Source: Lentzea flava (lineage in GTDB: Bacteria > Actinomycetota > Actinomycetes > Mycobacteriales > Pseudonocardiaceae). Taken from it: a stretch of DNA of 64,000 nucleotides. The notes beneath the pieces were generated by a model. That model did not search any database and was not told the DNA's origin. It saw only the letters and a list, made by a program, of their open reading frames with translations. Made by a program: the position numbers and the translations under genes. Below, in pieces: positions 42,167 to 50,706 of the stretch. The stretch covers positions 186,001 through 250,000 of the forward strand of contig NZ_BMRE01000001.1 in the NCBI RefSeq assembly GCF_014648475.1, given 5' to 3'. Each line of letters opens with the position of its first letter. Positions within the stretch are counted from its first letter, which is position 1.

Positions 42167-42397
42167 TCAGACCACAGCCACCTCCCGTATTTCCACGACG
42201 CACGCCGGAAGGGGGATGCGCCGGACGCGTTCCACCGCTTCCTCCTGGTCGCGCACGTCGATCAGCCAGTACCCGGACACCCCGCAGGCGTGCGGCACCA
42301 GGTCGCCCGCGTCGAGCAGCACGCCCGCTCTGAGCAGGGCGTCCCGGTACAGCGCCGCCAACGGCTTCGGGCTTCTCACGAACACCATGAACCGCAC
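42167..42397 (-). CDS. YCII-type protein lacking the DGPF core
   Basis: 76 residues, against about 110-140 for the family. An AGGAGG ribosome site lies 4 bases before the GTG. The N-terminal part (VRFMVFVRSPKPL, then AALYRDALLRAGVLLDAGDLVPHA) and the C-terminal part (GYWLIDVRDQEEAVERVRRIPLP) align with the family. The middle, including the DGPF/AKE segment, is absent, so an in-frame internal deletion is likely. Its place ahead of an ECF42 gene marks it as the former DGPF partner. Folding is doubtful. Confidence 0.7.
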   Translation of the reverse strand: MRFMVFVRSPKPLAALYRDALLRAGVLLDAGDLVPHACGVSGYWLIDVRDQEEAVERVRRIPLPACVVEIREVAVV

Positions 42398-42478
42398 CGG
42401 ACCTCCTCGGTCTCGCTCCCCTTGCAGAGACGTCGAACGAGGAGGTGCCGAAATCGACGCGGAGATCACCGGTGGCGA

Positions 42479-43321
42479 TCAGCTTGACGTGGTGAAGTCC
42501 GCGACGTGATCCCGTGCCCACTGCGCGAACGTCCGGTACGGCTTGCCGGTGACGGCTTGGAAGTCCGGCTGCACCACGAACTCGTAGTCGGCGAAGTCGT
42601 CCGGATCGCCACCCTCGTACCCACCCAGCCCGAGGATGTAGCGAGCGATCTCCTCTGGCCAGCCGAGACTGACGTAGTAGGCGAGCGCCTCTTCCACGGT
42701 GACGTCGACGAACCGCAGCTCACGCCCGATCGCCTCGCCGATGGCCGTCGCCATCTGTCGTTGCGTGAGCTGCGGCGGCCCGGACAGGTTGTAGGCCTTG
42801 CCCGCGTGCCCGTTTTCCAGCAACGCCTTCACGGCCACCTCGGCGATGTCGGCCTCGTGGATCGGCTGGCCGAACGCGTCCGGGTCGGGGTGCACGATCG
42901 TGCCGTCCGCGCGGATCGACGGCCCCCACAGGTCGATCTTGTTGGCCGCGAACTCGCCGGGCCGCAGGTGCGTCCACTCGGCACCGGACGCCTCGACGGC
43001 CTGCTCGACCGGCAGGTGGTGGCTGGTGTCGTACCCGTAGGTCACCGCGCCCGACGACAGCGTCACGATCCTGCGCACCCCGGCCTTGACCGCGCGGTCG
43101 ACGACCTCCTGCGCGGTCGGCGGGTGGGCGAACAGGTAGAGCTTCTCCACGCCGTCGAACGGGATGCTCTCCGGGTCGTCGAGGTCGCCTTTCACGGTCC
43201 GCACCGGAAGATCGGCCTTGGCCGGGTCGCGGGTCATCGCCCGCACGTCCGCCTTGCCGGCGAGCCCGCGCACCACCAGCCTGCCGACGTTCCCCGTCGC
43301 GCCGGTCACCAGGATCGTCAT
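42479..43321 (-). CDS. NmrA-like NAD(P)-binding protein
   Basis: 280 residues. Starts ILVTGATGNVGRLVVRGLAG with the GxxGxxG dinucleotide motif, then VEKLYLFAHPP, GVRRIVTLSSGAV and LRPGEFAANKIDLW. It belongs to the atypical SDR/NmrA group used as quinone reductases or redox sensors. It overlaps the upstream TetR gene by ATGA, so the regulator controls a redox-type enzyme. Confidence 0.9.
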   Translation of the reverse strand: MTILVTGATGNVGRLVVRGLAGKADVRAMTRDPAKADLPVRTVKGDLDDPESIPFDGVEKLYLFAHPPTAQEVVDRAVKAGVRRIVTLSSGAVTYGYDTSHHLPVEQAVEASGAEWTHLRPGEFAANKIDLWGPSIRADGTIVHPDPDAFGQPIHEADIAEVAVKALLENGHAGKAYNLSGPPQLTQRQMATAIGEAIGRELRFVDVTVEEALAYYVSLGWPEEIARYILGLGGYEGGDPDDFADYEFVVQPDFQAVTGKPYRTFAQWARDHVADFTTSS

Positions 43322-44073
43322 CGCAAGCCCCCTTCGATTCCGTCCAGCAGCTTCTCGAGCCCGTAGTCGAACGAGCTCCGCACGGTGTCGGCCAGCGTGC
43401 CGCCGGTGTCGTAGGCACCGGCGTTCCACAGGCTCGTCATCGTCGGATAGCGCTCGACGTCGAAGTAGTCGTCCCAGAACAGCTGCCGCGCGCTCCACCA
43501 CGAGTCACCGGACTCGCCCGTCTTCCGCTCCAGCTGTTGATCGTCCACTTCGGACGCGGCCGCGCCGTGGACGAACCCCTCGATCGCCACGTGCGCCACC
43601 GTCACCTGCCGAGGTTCGAGACCGGAGTCGGCCAGGGCGGCCAGCACGAACTCCTGTCCGTCCATCAGGCCCGGCCCGAGCGGCGGGCGCACCATCGACA
43701 CGTCACGCATCCACGGGTGTGCCTGGTACACCGCGCGTGTGCGGTCGGCGTAGTGCTTGATGCGCTCACGCCAGGTGCCCTCCGGCGTGAGGTCGCGCTC
43801 CTGCAGCACGGTGTCCGCCATCAGGTCGATGAGCTCCGCCTTGCCGGGCACGTGCGTGTAGAGCGACATCGTTCCGACGGTCAGTTCCTGCGCGACGCGG
43901 GCCATCGACATCGCGCCGAGCCCCTCGCGGTCGGCCACCGCTATCGCCGCGCCGACGATCTGGTCGACGCTCACCTTGGGCTTCCTGCCGACCGGTTTCG
44001 GTTCCGGCGGCGAGCGCCAGAGCAGCGCGATCGTCCTGGCCGGGTCTCCCCCGCCGCTGCGTTCGGCGGCCAT
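43318..44073 (-). CDS. TetR-family regulator (TetR_C_1 type)
   Basis: 251 residues. The helix-turn-helix is LGAMSMARVAQELTVGTMSLYTHVPGKAELIDLMADTV. Helix composition and length match its paralogue at 56602 (GTMSLYTYVPGKGELIDVM). GGTGGA lies before the chosen ATG; an upstream start would fall in the operator. It is coupled to the NmrA-like gene. Operators at 44086 and 44112 have the same CCGTA-N5-TACGG core as the site beside the paralogue. Confidence 0.92.
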   Translation of the reverse strand: MAAERSGGGDPARTIALLWRSPPEPKPVGRKPKVSVDQIVGAAIAVADREGLGAMSMARVAQELTVGTMSLYTHVPGKAELIDLMADTVLQERDLTPEGTWRERIKHYADRTRAVYQAHPWMRDVSMVRPPLGPGLMDGQEFVLAALADSGLEPRQVTVAHVAIEGFVHGAAASEVDDQQLERKTGESGDSWWSARQLFWDDYFDVERYPTMTSLWNAGAYDTGGTLADTVRSSFDYGLEKLLDGIEGGLR

Positions 44074-44085
44074 CCGTCCACCCCA

Positions 44086-44126
44086 TTTCCGTAGGCCATA
44101 CGGAAACAATACCGTATGACGTACGG
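44086..44126. promoter_or_regulatory. two TetR operators, core CCGTA-N5-TACGG
   Basis: TTTCCGTA-GGCCA-TACGGAAA (44086-44106, 8-bp arms) and CCGTA-TGACG-TACGG (44112-44126). They lie in the 64-base gap beside the TetR gene. The second is nearer the membrane protein gene that ends at 44137. Confidence 0.8.
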
Positions 44127-44136
44127 AAATGGTGGG

Positions 44137-44832
44137 TCAGTTGTTGTACCAGGTGACGTGGACGCTGGTGGGGGTCTCTTTGCTCAGGTCAGCACACACC
44201 TCGTGGGCCACGACGAGGCCGATCCGCCGGCACCAGTGCTCGGAGCGCGGTACGTAGCCGCGGGACGCGAGGTGCGCGCGCACCACCTCGGGGGCACGGT
44301 CGCCGGTCGCGTCGAGCGTGCGCCAGCAGTTCCCGGAGCCGCACCCGGCGTCACCCTCGACCACCTGCAGAGCGGCCGGCCCCGGCAGCACGCCTTCGTC
44401 GCGGGGCTTGCTCTCCATGTTCATGATCCCCAGGAAGGCGGCGCCGACGAACCCGAGCACCACGTAGCCGGCGATCGTGAAGGCGCTGACCATCGCCGGG
44501 GCCGGTCGCGCAGCGCGCGGCAACCGCTCCACCGCCAGGCCCGCAACCGACAGCACCGCCGCCATCACGGAGTAGACCCAGTAGATCTCCAGCGCCGAGG
44601 GCACCCACGGCCCGGTCCACCCGAGCCCGCGCGGCACCACGAACCACACCAGCAGCGCCAGGATGGCCAGCCCGACGACGACCCCGGTCCGCCACGAGCG
44701 GGCCAGGGCGCACCACACCAGGATCGGGAACAGGCCGAACAGGTTGGCGTCCCTGGATGTCGCGACCACCAGGAATGCCAGCGCGACGAGCACGCCCCGC
44801 CACAACCGCTCACGCTGCTCGTTGATCCACAC
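44137..44832 (-). CDS. membrane protein with extracytoplasmic cysteine-rich domain
   Basis: 231 residues. Hydrophobic segments lie at about 12-24, 30-44, 49-66, 82-104 and 113-135. The C-terminal 95 residues would lie outside the cytoplasm and carry GCGSGNC, WCRR and EVCAD cysteines. GTG start (MWINEQRERLW). Family unknown. The CATACT sequence 6 bases before the start could be a -10 box. Confidence 0.7.
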   Translation of the reverse strand: MWINEQRERLWRGVLVALAFLVVATSRDANLFGLFPILVWCALARSWRTGVVVGLAILALLVWFVVPRGLGWTGPWVPSALEIYWVYSVMAAVLSVAGLAVERLPRAARPAPAMVSAFTIAGYVVLGFVGAAFLGIMNMESKPRDEGVLPGPAALQVVEGDAGCGSGNCWRTLDATGDRAPEVVRAHLASRGYVPRSEHWCRRIGLVVAHEVCADLSKETPTSVHVTWYNN

Positions 44833-44847
44833 CGGGCCAGTATGCGG

Positions 44848-44875
44848 AAACGCCGCCCCCTGGGGGACGGCGTTT
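44848..44875. terminator. terminator-type hairpin
   Basis: AAACGCCG and CCCCC pair with GGGGG and CGGCGTTT (one unpaired A on the right side), loop of one base. It lies between the starts of one gene and the end of the next and would end the transcript of the glycine-zipper gene. Confidence 0.6.
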
Positions 44876-44898
44876 CCTCGTGGTGGTGGGAGCTGGAC

Positions 44899-45411
44899 TC
44901 AGGAGCGCCAGGCGAGGGTGGTCAGCATGTCCTTGCCGCGCTCGGCGCTGCGGGGGTGGCTGAGCACGTCGTAGCGACCGGCCACGAGCTGGGTGGTCGA
45001 GGCGAAGTCGCGGCGGCCGCGCTGCGCCGAGTAGCGCATGGCGGCACCGGCCAGGCCGAAGACCGTACCGACGACCAGGCCCGTGATGATCGGGGCGAGG
45101 GCGCCACCGGTCGAGAACAGGCCCAGCAGCAGACCGACGAACAGACCGAACCAGGCACCCGACGCGGCACCGGCGCCGAGGACGCGGCCCCAGGTCAGGC
45201 GGCCCGTGACGCGTTCGACGATCATCGGCTCGACGCCGACGATGGTGACGTCGGCGACCGGGAAGTCGTTGTCCGCCAGGTGGTCGACGGCTCGCTGCGC
45301 CTCTTCGTAGGTGGCGTAGGAACCGATCGGCCAGCCCGAGGGCGGCGTGGGCAGCGCGTTGACGCCTGCGGCGTTGCCGGCTCCTGCGGTGAACGGAGTC
45401 GCGGTGGTCAT
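44899..45411 (-). CDS. general-stress-type glycine-zipper membrane protein
   Basis: 170 residues. The N-terminal half (SYATYEEAQRAVDHLADNDFPVADVTIVG) resembles the general stress protein 17M-like domain. The middle (GAGAASGAWFGLFVGLLLGLFSTGG and TGLVVGTVFGLAGAAM) is a glycine-zipper membrane hairpin. A GGAGGTG ribosome site lies 8 bases before the ATG. Likely an envelope stress protein. A terminator hairpin follows. Confidence 0.85.
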   Translation of the reverse strand: MTTATPFTAGAGNAAGVNALPTPPSGWPIGSYATYEEAQRAVDHLADNDFPVADVTIVGVEPMIVERVTGRLTWGRVLGAGAASGAWFGLFVGLLLGLFSTGGALAPIITGLVVGTVFGLAGAAMRYSAQRGRRDFASTTQLVAGRYDVLSHPRSAERGKDMLTTLAWRS

Positions 45412-45452
45412 TTGTGCAACACCTCCGATATGCGATCCCCTTATGTCCAGTA

Positions 45453-46229
45453 CTACGAATGAGTGCCCGCGGTTGTTCCCCGAATTGAGCTGATGTGACT
45501 CAGCTCCCCCTCGGTGAGCGTGATGTCCAGCGATTCCAGCGTTTTCTCGAGGTTTTCAACCTGAGAATTCTCAGGTTTCTCACCGGCGTGCTCGATCGTG
45601 ATCTCCGAACCCACCAAACGGCGGCTCAGGCCCGGTTCGAGACGCATGACGACGAGCTGGCGGCTGAACGGCGAGCGCTCGTGCGTGGCGACGTAGTAGT
45701 TGGCCATCCGGTAGTCGACAGGCAGCTGTTCGACGTCGTCCTCGAACGCGTGCATGCGTTCCCAGCCGTTCTCCACCTGCTTTTCCAGCACCCACAGGCG
45801 ACCCTCGCGCCGCAACCGGTGCGGCCATCCGGCCTGGTCCACGACGGCGCCGTCCACGAGCGGCATCGGGTGCAGCATTCCCGCGCCGAAACCGACGTCG
45901 ACGAGCTGGTCGTCCACGATCGACATGAAGTGGGTGCGCGGCCCGGTCTTCACCCTGGCCATCCGCCTGCGAACCTCGTAGCCGAGGCGTTCCAGCACCG
46001 CCGTGAACAACAACTGGTGCTCGTAGCAGTAACCACCGCGGCGGCGGCCGACCATTTTGGCCTGGATGTCGACGAGGTCCAGCGACGGCACGAGGCCGAG
46101 CATCACGTCGATGTTCTCGAACGGGATGGCGCGCACATGCGCTTCGTGCAACTCCGTCAACGAACTCGACGCCGACGCCCCGGTGCGCCCGAAGTACGCG
46201 TCAAGGTCGACCAAGTCCGTCTGCCACAT
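45453..46229 (-). CDS. arylamine N-acetyltransferase
   Basis: 258 residues. RRGGYCYEH gives nucleophile Cys68, RTHFMSIV gives His100 and LVDVGFG gives Asp111, the Cys-His-Asp triad; the loop between His and Asp is shorter than in most homologues. IPFENIDV is the conserved N-terminal motif. It uses acetyl-CoA to acetylate aromatic amines or hydrazines. A GGGGGAA ribosome site precedes the ATG. Confidence 0.92.
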   Translation of the reverse strand: MWQTDLVDLDAYFGRTGASASSSLTELHEAHVRAIPFENIDVMLGLVPSLDLVDIQAKMVGRRRGGYCYEHQLLFTAVLERLGYEVRRRMARVKTGPRTHFMSIVDDQLVDVGFGAGMLHPMPLVDGAVVDQAGWPHRLRREGRLWVLEKQVENGWERMHAFEDDVEQLPVDYRMANYYVATHERSPFSRQLVVMRLEPGLSRRLVGSEITIEHAGEKPENSQVENLEKTLESLDITLTEGELSHISSIRGTTAGTHS

Positions 46230-46239
46230 GCAGTTCCCC

Positions 46240-46722
46240 CTAACCTTGTTGCCATTCCTCCTTCGTCAGCGCGTATTCGACCTCTCCGTATTCCGCGCCG
46301 GGAAGCGGCTCGTCCCAGTCGACGTGGAACGTGCGGACGTGCCGCAGCCCGCACTTCTCCATCACGCGCCGCGACCCGGCGTTGACGGCCATCGTGGTCG
46401 CGACGACCCGCTGCACCTCACCGGTCGTGAACCCGCGCTCGATCAGTGCTTTCCCGCCCTCGGTGGCGTAGCCGCGGCCCCAGAACTCGCGGTGCAGCCG
46501 GTAGCCGAGCTCGACCACGCCCTCGCCGACCGGCTTGAACTCGAACCAGCCGACGAAGCGCCCGGAGGCCTTCTCGACCGCCGCGTGAAAGCTCGGGCCG
46601 AGGTAGTCCTCGACCGGAGCGGGGTCGAGGAACCGCATCACCTCGGGGTCGGCGTGCAGCCGGCGCAGTTCGTCCACATCGGACGGCTGAAGTGGCCGCA
46701 GCGTCAGGCGTTCCGTTTCCAC
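46240..46722 (-). CDS. GNAT acetyltransferase, RimJ/RimL type
   Basis: 160 residues. TERLTLRPLQPSDVDELRRL and the acetyl-CoA loop GRGYATEGGKAL (motif A of GNAT) with MEKCGLRHV define the fold. It probably acetylates N-terminal or small-molecule amines; no substrate can be read from the sequence. GTG start. It lies 10 bases upstream of the arylamine acetyltransferase gene. Confidence 0.9.
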   Translation of the reverse strand: METERLTLRPLQPSDVDELRRLHADPEVMRFLDPAPVEDYLGPSFHAAVEKASGRFVGWFEFKPVGEGVVELGYRLHREFWGRGYATEGGKALIERGFTTGEVQRVVATTMAVNAGSRRVMEKCGLRHVRTFHVDWDEPLPGAEYGEVEYALTKEEWQQG

Positions 46723-46752
46723 ACCGGCATCTTGGCCCGCGTGTCCACCGGT

Positions 46753-48012
46753 TTACCGGGTCGGTGTGATCGTCTCCAGGATCGCGCCGCCCGCGTCCCG
46801 CACGACGACACGGGCGTCGGGGTGCTGGTCGATCAGCGGTGCGGCCAGGACGAACGTGCCGTTGCCGATCGACGCGGGAACGTCGGCCATGCCGGGCCGG
46901 GTGTAGGTGATCGACGCGACGCGCGGGTCGGTCACCAGCCCGACGGCCGCGCAGGACGAGCTGGCGGAGTGAGCGACCTCCCCCGGCTCCCTCCCCTGCT
47001 GCGTCCTGAAGTCGTAGAACACCCGCACGGACGCGACGGTGGTGCCGGCGACCTCGTCCATGCCGTCCGGGTCGCGCACGTCGTAGACGCTGCCGCGCAG
47101 CGGCCCACCGGCGTCCAGGCAGTACAGCAGCAGGTCGCCGAACCGGCCGAGCACGACCGTGTCGGTGACGCTGACCTTGACCGTCAGGCCGTGGGCGAAC
47201 TGGCCGGGATCCGGGATCGGCCGGTCGCGCAGGCACTCGGCGAGCTTCTGCGCCTCCGGTGTGCCGCGATCGGCGGGCGGCAGCGGCCGGTCCGTCACCG
47301 ACGGAGCCGGTTTCGGCACACCGCGCACGGCGGACTCCTCGCCGTTGACGAGCGCCTTCGTGCCGTTCTCGGCGCGCAGGTAGCCGTGCGGGGCGAGAAA
47401 CAGGCCGTCGACGAGCGCGGGCGAGGTGTTGTTCCACTCCGGCTCGGCCATGCGCGACAGGCTGAGGAACTTCACGTCCGGCGACACGAGCCCCGCCATC
47501 GCCCCCGTCGGCGAGGTGAACAGGATCTTCACCTTGCGGCGGCCCACGTCGAGCTGTGCGGGGTCCGGGTCGGAGATGGTGGTCGTGGTGGCGGTGTTGG
47601 CGCAGAAGAACACGCCGGTCGGGCCGCGGAAGGCGGTGAGGACCGTGCCGTCCTTGCGGCTGGTGGCGATGGTCTGCCACTGCGCGGCGGGCGGATGCGC
47701 CTTGGCTGCGGCGACGCACCTTGCCAGCGCGTCCGGGGCCACCACGCCGCGTTCGACGTGGTTGACGACCGCGCGGTCCTTGCCGGCGAACTCGCCGTTC
47801 TGCTGGTAGGACGGCCCGGCGACCTCGGCGGATTCGCCGAACAGCGCCTGGGACGCGACGACGGCTCCCGCGGCGAGCACGCTCACCCCCGCGGCGATGA
47901 ACAGCGGGGCCCGGTTGCCGGGTGCGGGGTTCATGCCCTCGGCGAGGCGGCGGCGGGCGCGCAGGCGGACGTCGTCGGGCAGGGTGCGGTTCTCGGGCAG
48001 CTGGTCGATCAC
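46753..48012 (-). CDS. membrane-anchored protein coupled to an ECF sigma gene
   Basis: 419 residues. One membrane helix near residue 37-57 (LFIAAGVSVLAAGAVVASQALF) separates a short cytoplasmic tail (VIDQLPENRTLPDDVRLRARRRLAEG) from a large outer domain. Arrangement and position, overlapping the sigma gene stop by GTGA, fit an anti-sigma factor or a sensor attached to the sigma factor, with the short tail as the binding part. No zinc-binding HxxxCxxC is present, so this is inference. Confidence 0.75.
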   Translation of the reverse strand: MIDQLPENRTLPDDVRLRARRRLAEGMNPAPGNRAPLFIAAGVSVLAAGAVVASQALFGESAEVAGPSYQQNGEFAGKDRAVVNHVERGVVAPDALARCVAAAKAHPPAAQWQTIATSRKDGTVLTAFRGPTGVFFCANTATTTTISDPDPAQLDVGRRKVKILFTSPTGAMAGLVSPDVKFLSLSRMAEPEWNNTSPALVDGLFLAPHGYLRAENGTKALVNGEESAVRGVPKPAPSVTDRPLPPADRGTPEAQKLAECLRDRPIPDPGQFAHGLTVKVSVTDTVVLGRFGDLLLYCLDAGGPLRGSVYDVRDPDGMDEVAGTTVASVRVFYDFRTQQGREPGEVAHSASSSCAAVGLVTDPRVASITYTRPGMADVPASIGNGTFVLAAPLIDQHPDARVVVRDAGGAILETITPTR

Positions 48013-48590
48013 GGCGTGTCCTCGGAGGTCAGTGCGCGGAGGTGGGCGCGGGTGCGGGAGACGCGGGCGCGGACGCTCGACTCGGCGATGCCCAGCAGCG
48101 TGGCGGCGTCGGCGGTGGAGACGTCGCCGAGCAGGCAGAGCTGGGCGATCTCGCGTTCGGACCGCGGCAGTTCCGCGATGGCGGCCACCACCACGGCCAG
48201 GCGGCGCTGGGCGTCCGTGCGGTCGGCGACGTCGTCGGCGTGGTCGCGCTCGTCCTGCGGGACGAGCTTCGCGACCAGCCGCAACGCCCTGCGCGACGCC
48301 CGCCGCTCGGTGCGGGCGCGGTTGGCGGTCACGGTGTAGAGCCAGGGCAGGGCGGAGTCGCGCACCAGCCGGGCCTCGCCGCGTTTGCGCCACGCCGTCA
48401 GGAACGTGGCGGACAGCAGGTCCTCTGCCTGCGACCAGGAGGCGGTCAGGCGGTAGGCGTAGTTCCACACCGCCTCGGCGTGGCGTTCGAACAGCTCGGT
48501 GAACGCGGCGTGGTCGCCCTGCGCGATCAGGTCCCACAGCTGCGCGTCCGGCGGCGGCCCCACGTCCGCACGCTCGGTCGTCTCAGTCAT
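48009..48590 (-). CDS. ECF-type RNA polymerase sigma factor
   Basis: 193 residues from the ATG; a GTG one codon earlier is also possible. Region 2 is FTELFERHAEAVWNYAYRLTASWSQAEDLLSATFLTAW; region 4 is LPRSEREIAQLCLLGDVSTADAATLLGIAESSVRARVSRTRAHL. GGAG lies 4 bases before the ATG. It is the first gene of a two-gene unit with its membrane partner. Confidence 0.92.
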   Translation of the reverse strand: MTETTERADVGPPPDAQLWDLIAQGDHAAFTELFERHAEAVWNYAYRLTASWSQAEDLLSATFLTAWRKRGEARLVRDSALPWLYTVTANRARTERRASRRALRLVAKLVPQDERDHADDVADRTDAQRRLAVVVAAIAELPRSEREIAQLCLLGDVSTADAATLLGIAESSVRARVSRTRAHLRALTSEDTP

Positions 48591-48703
48591 CACACTCCGC
48601 CTGGGGCCGTCACCGCCCAGTGTGCTGCGTGACCTGGGTCACGGCGTACCAGGGAGTAGCCCCTCACGGCAGGGGGACACGACGGCGATGGCAAGATCTT
48701 CGC

Positions 48704-48916
48704 GTGCCGATCGAGCAGCAGCCCGGCAGTGTTGAGCCGGAGACCCAGGTGTTCGCGAAGATCACGACCGAGGAATCCCCAGCAGCGACCATCCCAGCCA
48801 CCACGCCCGCAGATGCTCCCGCGCCGCCCAGGCAGGCGCCCGCACGCAAGCCGAAGTCGCTGACCCGGCGGATCGCCCGGCGGATCCTCGGCCCGACCCT
48901 GATGACGAAGAAATAG
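48704..48916 (+). CDS. small conserved basic protein
   Basis: 70 residues from a GTG. Acidic and proline-rich N-terminal half (EPETQVF, TTPADAPAPPRQAPARKPKS), then a basic, helical C-terminus RRIARRILGPTLMTKK. Proteins with this ending occur in several Pseudonocardiaceae, function unknown. No ribosome site. Coding evidence is the constrained C-terminal motif. Confidence 0.5.
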   Translation: MPIEQQPGSVEPETQVFAKITTEESPAATIPATTPADAPAPPRQAPARKPKSLTRRIARRILGPTLMTKK

Positions 48917-48922
48917 CCTCGG

Positions 48923-49018
48923 CTAGCGGTCGGGGACCTGGCCCAGACCGCCGCAGACGCGGCAGGCGGTCCGGTCCTCGTTCAGCCCAGAACCAAGGCA
49001 ACGGCTGCACTCCTTCAC
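48923..49018 (-). CDS. tiny zinc-ribbon protein (DnaJ-like cysteine pairs)
   Basis: 31 residues from a GTG. CSRCLGSG and CRVCGGLG are two CxxCxGxG-type pairs, as in the DnaJ zinc-binding domain. The frame stays open upstream of the GTG for at least ten codons, so the true start may be further left on the minus strand. It lies close to the next zinc-ribbon gene in the same direction. Confidence 0.5.
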   Translation of the reverse strand: MKECSRCLGSGLNEDRTACRVCGGLGQVPDR

Positions 49019-49115
49019 AGCGGAACAGTGTCCGCTTCTACTCCGAGTGGACGCAGCCGCCAAGCAGGGACCGTCACGGCAATAATGGGTGACCCCCATC
49101 GTTCACGCTCGGTGA

Positions 49116-49355
49116 TCAGGCCGGGGTGGACGGTCCCGCCGGAATCTCGTTGGCACGTGCGACATTGCCTGCGACATTTCCCTGGACGACACCTCTGGCG
49201 TCCCCGTGCGGCAGCTTCCACCAGCCGGAACAACCACGGGGACACGGGTGCGACATCTCGTGCAGCACAAGGCCTTCCGGGCCGGGAACGGGTTGTTGCC
49301 AGGTCATGGTCCCCGTGCCCGCGCACAGCAGGCAAATGTCCGATTCGCACTCCAC
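49116..49355 (-). CDS. small zinc-ribbon protein
   Basis: 79 residues from a [12 protein letters not shown] and [12 protein letters not shown] give two cysteine pairs plus glycines of a DnaJ-like zinc ribbon. The C-terminal 30 residues are not recognisable. A TAACTA sequence 6 bases before the GTG may be a -10 box. Its neighbour at 48923 carries related cysteine pairs. Confidence 0.55.
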   Translation of the reverse strand: MECESDICLLCAGTGTMTWQQPVPGPEGLVLHEMSHPCPRGCSGWWKLPHGDARGVVQGNVAGNVARANEIPAGPSTPA

Positions 49356-49416
49356 GCAACGTAGTTACTCCACACGGGACACTGAGAGCAATCGCTGGAT
49401 CGAGGGGAGATCACCG

Positions 49417-50148
49417 ATGGCGGTGGCAGTCGTGACGGGAGCGGGTTCCGGCGTGGGTCGTGCGGCGGCGCGAACCCTGCTGGGGGCGGGTTTTCAGGTG
49501 GCGCTGGCCGGTCGGCGCGAGGACGTGCTGCACGAGACCGCCGAGGGTTTCGCCGACAGCACCCTGGTCGTGCCGACCGACGTGTCGCATGAGGACTCGG
49601 TCGTCGCGCTGTTCGAGGCCGTGGTCGCGAAGTGGGGCCGCGTGGACGTGTTGTTCAACAACGCCGGCACCAACGTCCGCGCCACGCCGATCGAGGAGTT
49701 CAGCCTCAGCGCGTGGGAGAAGGTCGTCGGCGTGAACCTGACCGGGCCGTTCCTGTGCGCCCGTGAGGCGTTCAAGGTGATGAAGACCCACGGCGGCGGC
49801 CGGATCATCAACAACGGCTCGGTCTCGGCGACCGTGCCGCGCCCGCACGCGGTGGCCTACAACGCGACCAAGCACGCCATCACGGGCCTGACCAAGTCGC
49901 TGTCGCTGGAGGGCCGCGCGCACAACATCGCGTGCGGGCAGATCGACATCGGCAACGCCGCGACGGAGATGACCGAGCGGATGGGCCAGGGCGTGCTGCA
50001 GGCGAACTTCGAGATCAGGCCGGAGCCGACGTTCGACGTGCAGCACGTGGCCGACGCGGTGCTGTACCAGGCTCAGCTGCCGCTCAACGCGAACGTGCAG
50101 TTCATGACCGTGATGGCCACGAGCATGCCCTACATCGGCAGAGGCTGA
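49417..50148 (+). CDS. short-chain dehydrogenase/reductase
   Basis: 243 residues. [14 protein letters not shown] (dinucleotide site), [16 protein letters not shown] (catalytic Ser) and YNATKHAI (catalytic Tyr and Lys) are all present. GGGGAG lies 7 bases before the ATG. It converges on the DUF2087 gene with a 19-base overlap. Substrate unknown. Confidence 0.95.
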   Translation: MAVAVVTGAGSGVGRAAARTLLGAGFQVALAGRREDVLHETAEGFADSTLVVPTDVSHEDSVVALFEAVVAKWGRVDVLFNNAGTNVRATPIEEFSLSAWEKVVGVNLTGPFLCAREAFKVMKTHGGGRIINNGSVSATVPRPHAVAYNATKHAITGLTKSLSLEGRAHNIACGQIDIGNAATEMTERMGQGVLQANFEIRPEPTFDVQHVADAVLYQAQLPLNANVQFMTVMATSMPYIGRG

Positions 50149-50633
50149 GCCTGGTAGAGACCACCGCCGCGTTCCAGCAGGCCGAAGTCCACCAGGTAGC
50201 GGCGGATGGTCACGTGGTCGAGCTCTCCCCCGTCGCACCACGCCTGCAGCCGCTCGTTGATCTCCTTCTCCTCGTAGTACGTCCGCGGCACGAAGGCCTT
50301 CGACGCGACGTGCTCCAGAATCTTGCGGCGGCGTTCCGGCGCGACCGGCAGCGAGATCAGCTTGTCGCCGCGCACGAACGGCGCGAGCCCGTCGGCGGGC
50401 ATCTGCTCGGTGAGCGTGGCGGCGAGCGGCTTGAGATCAGCCGGCCGGGCCGGGTCCCCCTCGACCAGCCCGGCCTCGCGGAGCTTGCGCAGCGCGACGC
50501 CCGCGTCCTTGACCTTGAGCCCGGACGCGGCGGCGACGTCGCTCAGCGTTCCCGCGCCGAGGACGACAGCGGCGTAAGCCCGCAGCCTCGACGGTTCGGC
50601 CAGCGCGCGCACAACGGTCTCCGGAGTGGTCAT
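50130..50633 (-). CDS. DUF2087 regulator
   Basis: 167 residues. The N-terminal half is an ArsR-like winged helix ([48 protein letters not shown]). The C-terminal half is DUF2087 ([38 protein letters not shown]... [20 protein letters not shown]). This pairing occurs in transcription factors of unknown ligand. TAGGTT lies 7 bases before the ATG (leaderless). Confidence 0.9.
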   Translation of the reverse strand: MTTPETVVRALAEPSRLRAYAAVVLGAGTLSDVAAASGLKVKDAGVALRKLREAGLVEGDPARPADLKPLAATLTEQMPADGLAPFVRGDKLISLPVAPERRRKILEHVASKAFVPRTYYEEKEINERLQAWCDGGELDHVTIRRYLVDFGLLERGGGLYQAQPLPM

Positions 50634-50640
50634 GTCTGCG

Positions 50641-50646
50641 AACCTA
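50641..50646 (-). promoter_or_regulatory. -10 box TAGGTT for the DUF2087 gene
   Basis: On the minus strand, 7 bases before the ATG at 50633. Confidence 0.5.
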
Positions 50647-50706
50647 ACGCCGCCGTCCATCCGTTTCAGCCGGTTTTTCAGCGTGACGGCGCGCCCTGCC
50701 ACTCGC

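Noticed and set aside
45453..50148. Secondary-metabolite gene cluster (acetyltransferases, SDR)
   Set aside because: No polyketide, peptide or other scaffold-building enzyme and no resistance transporter accompanies them; the genes face different ways.
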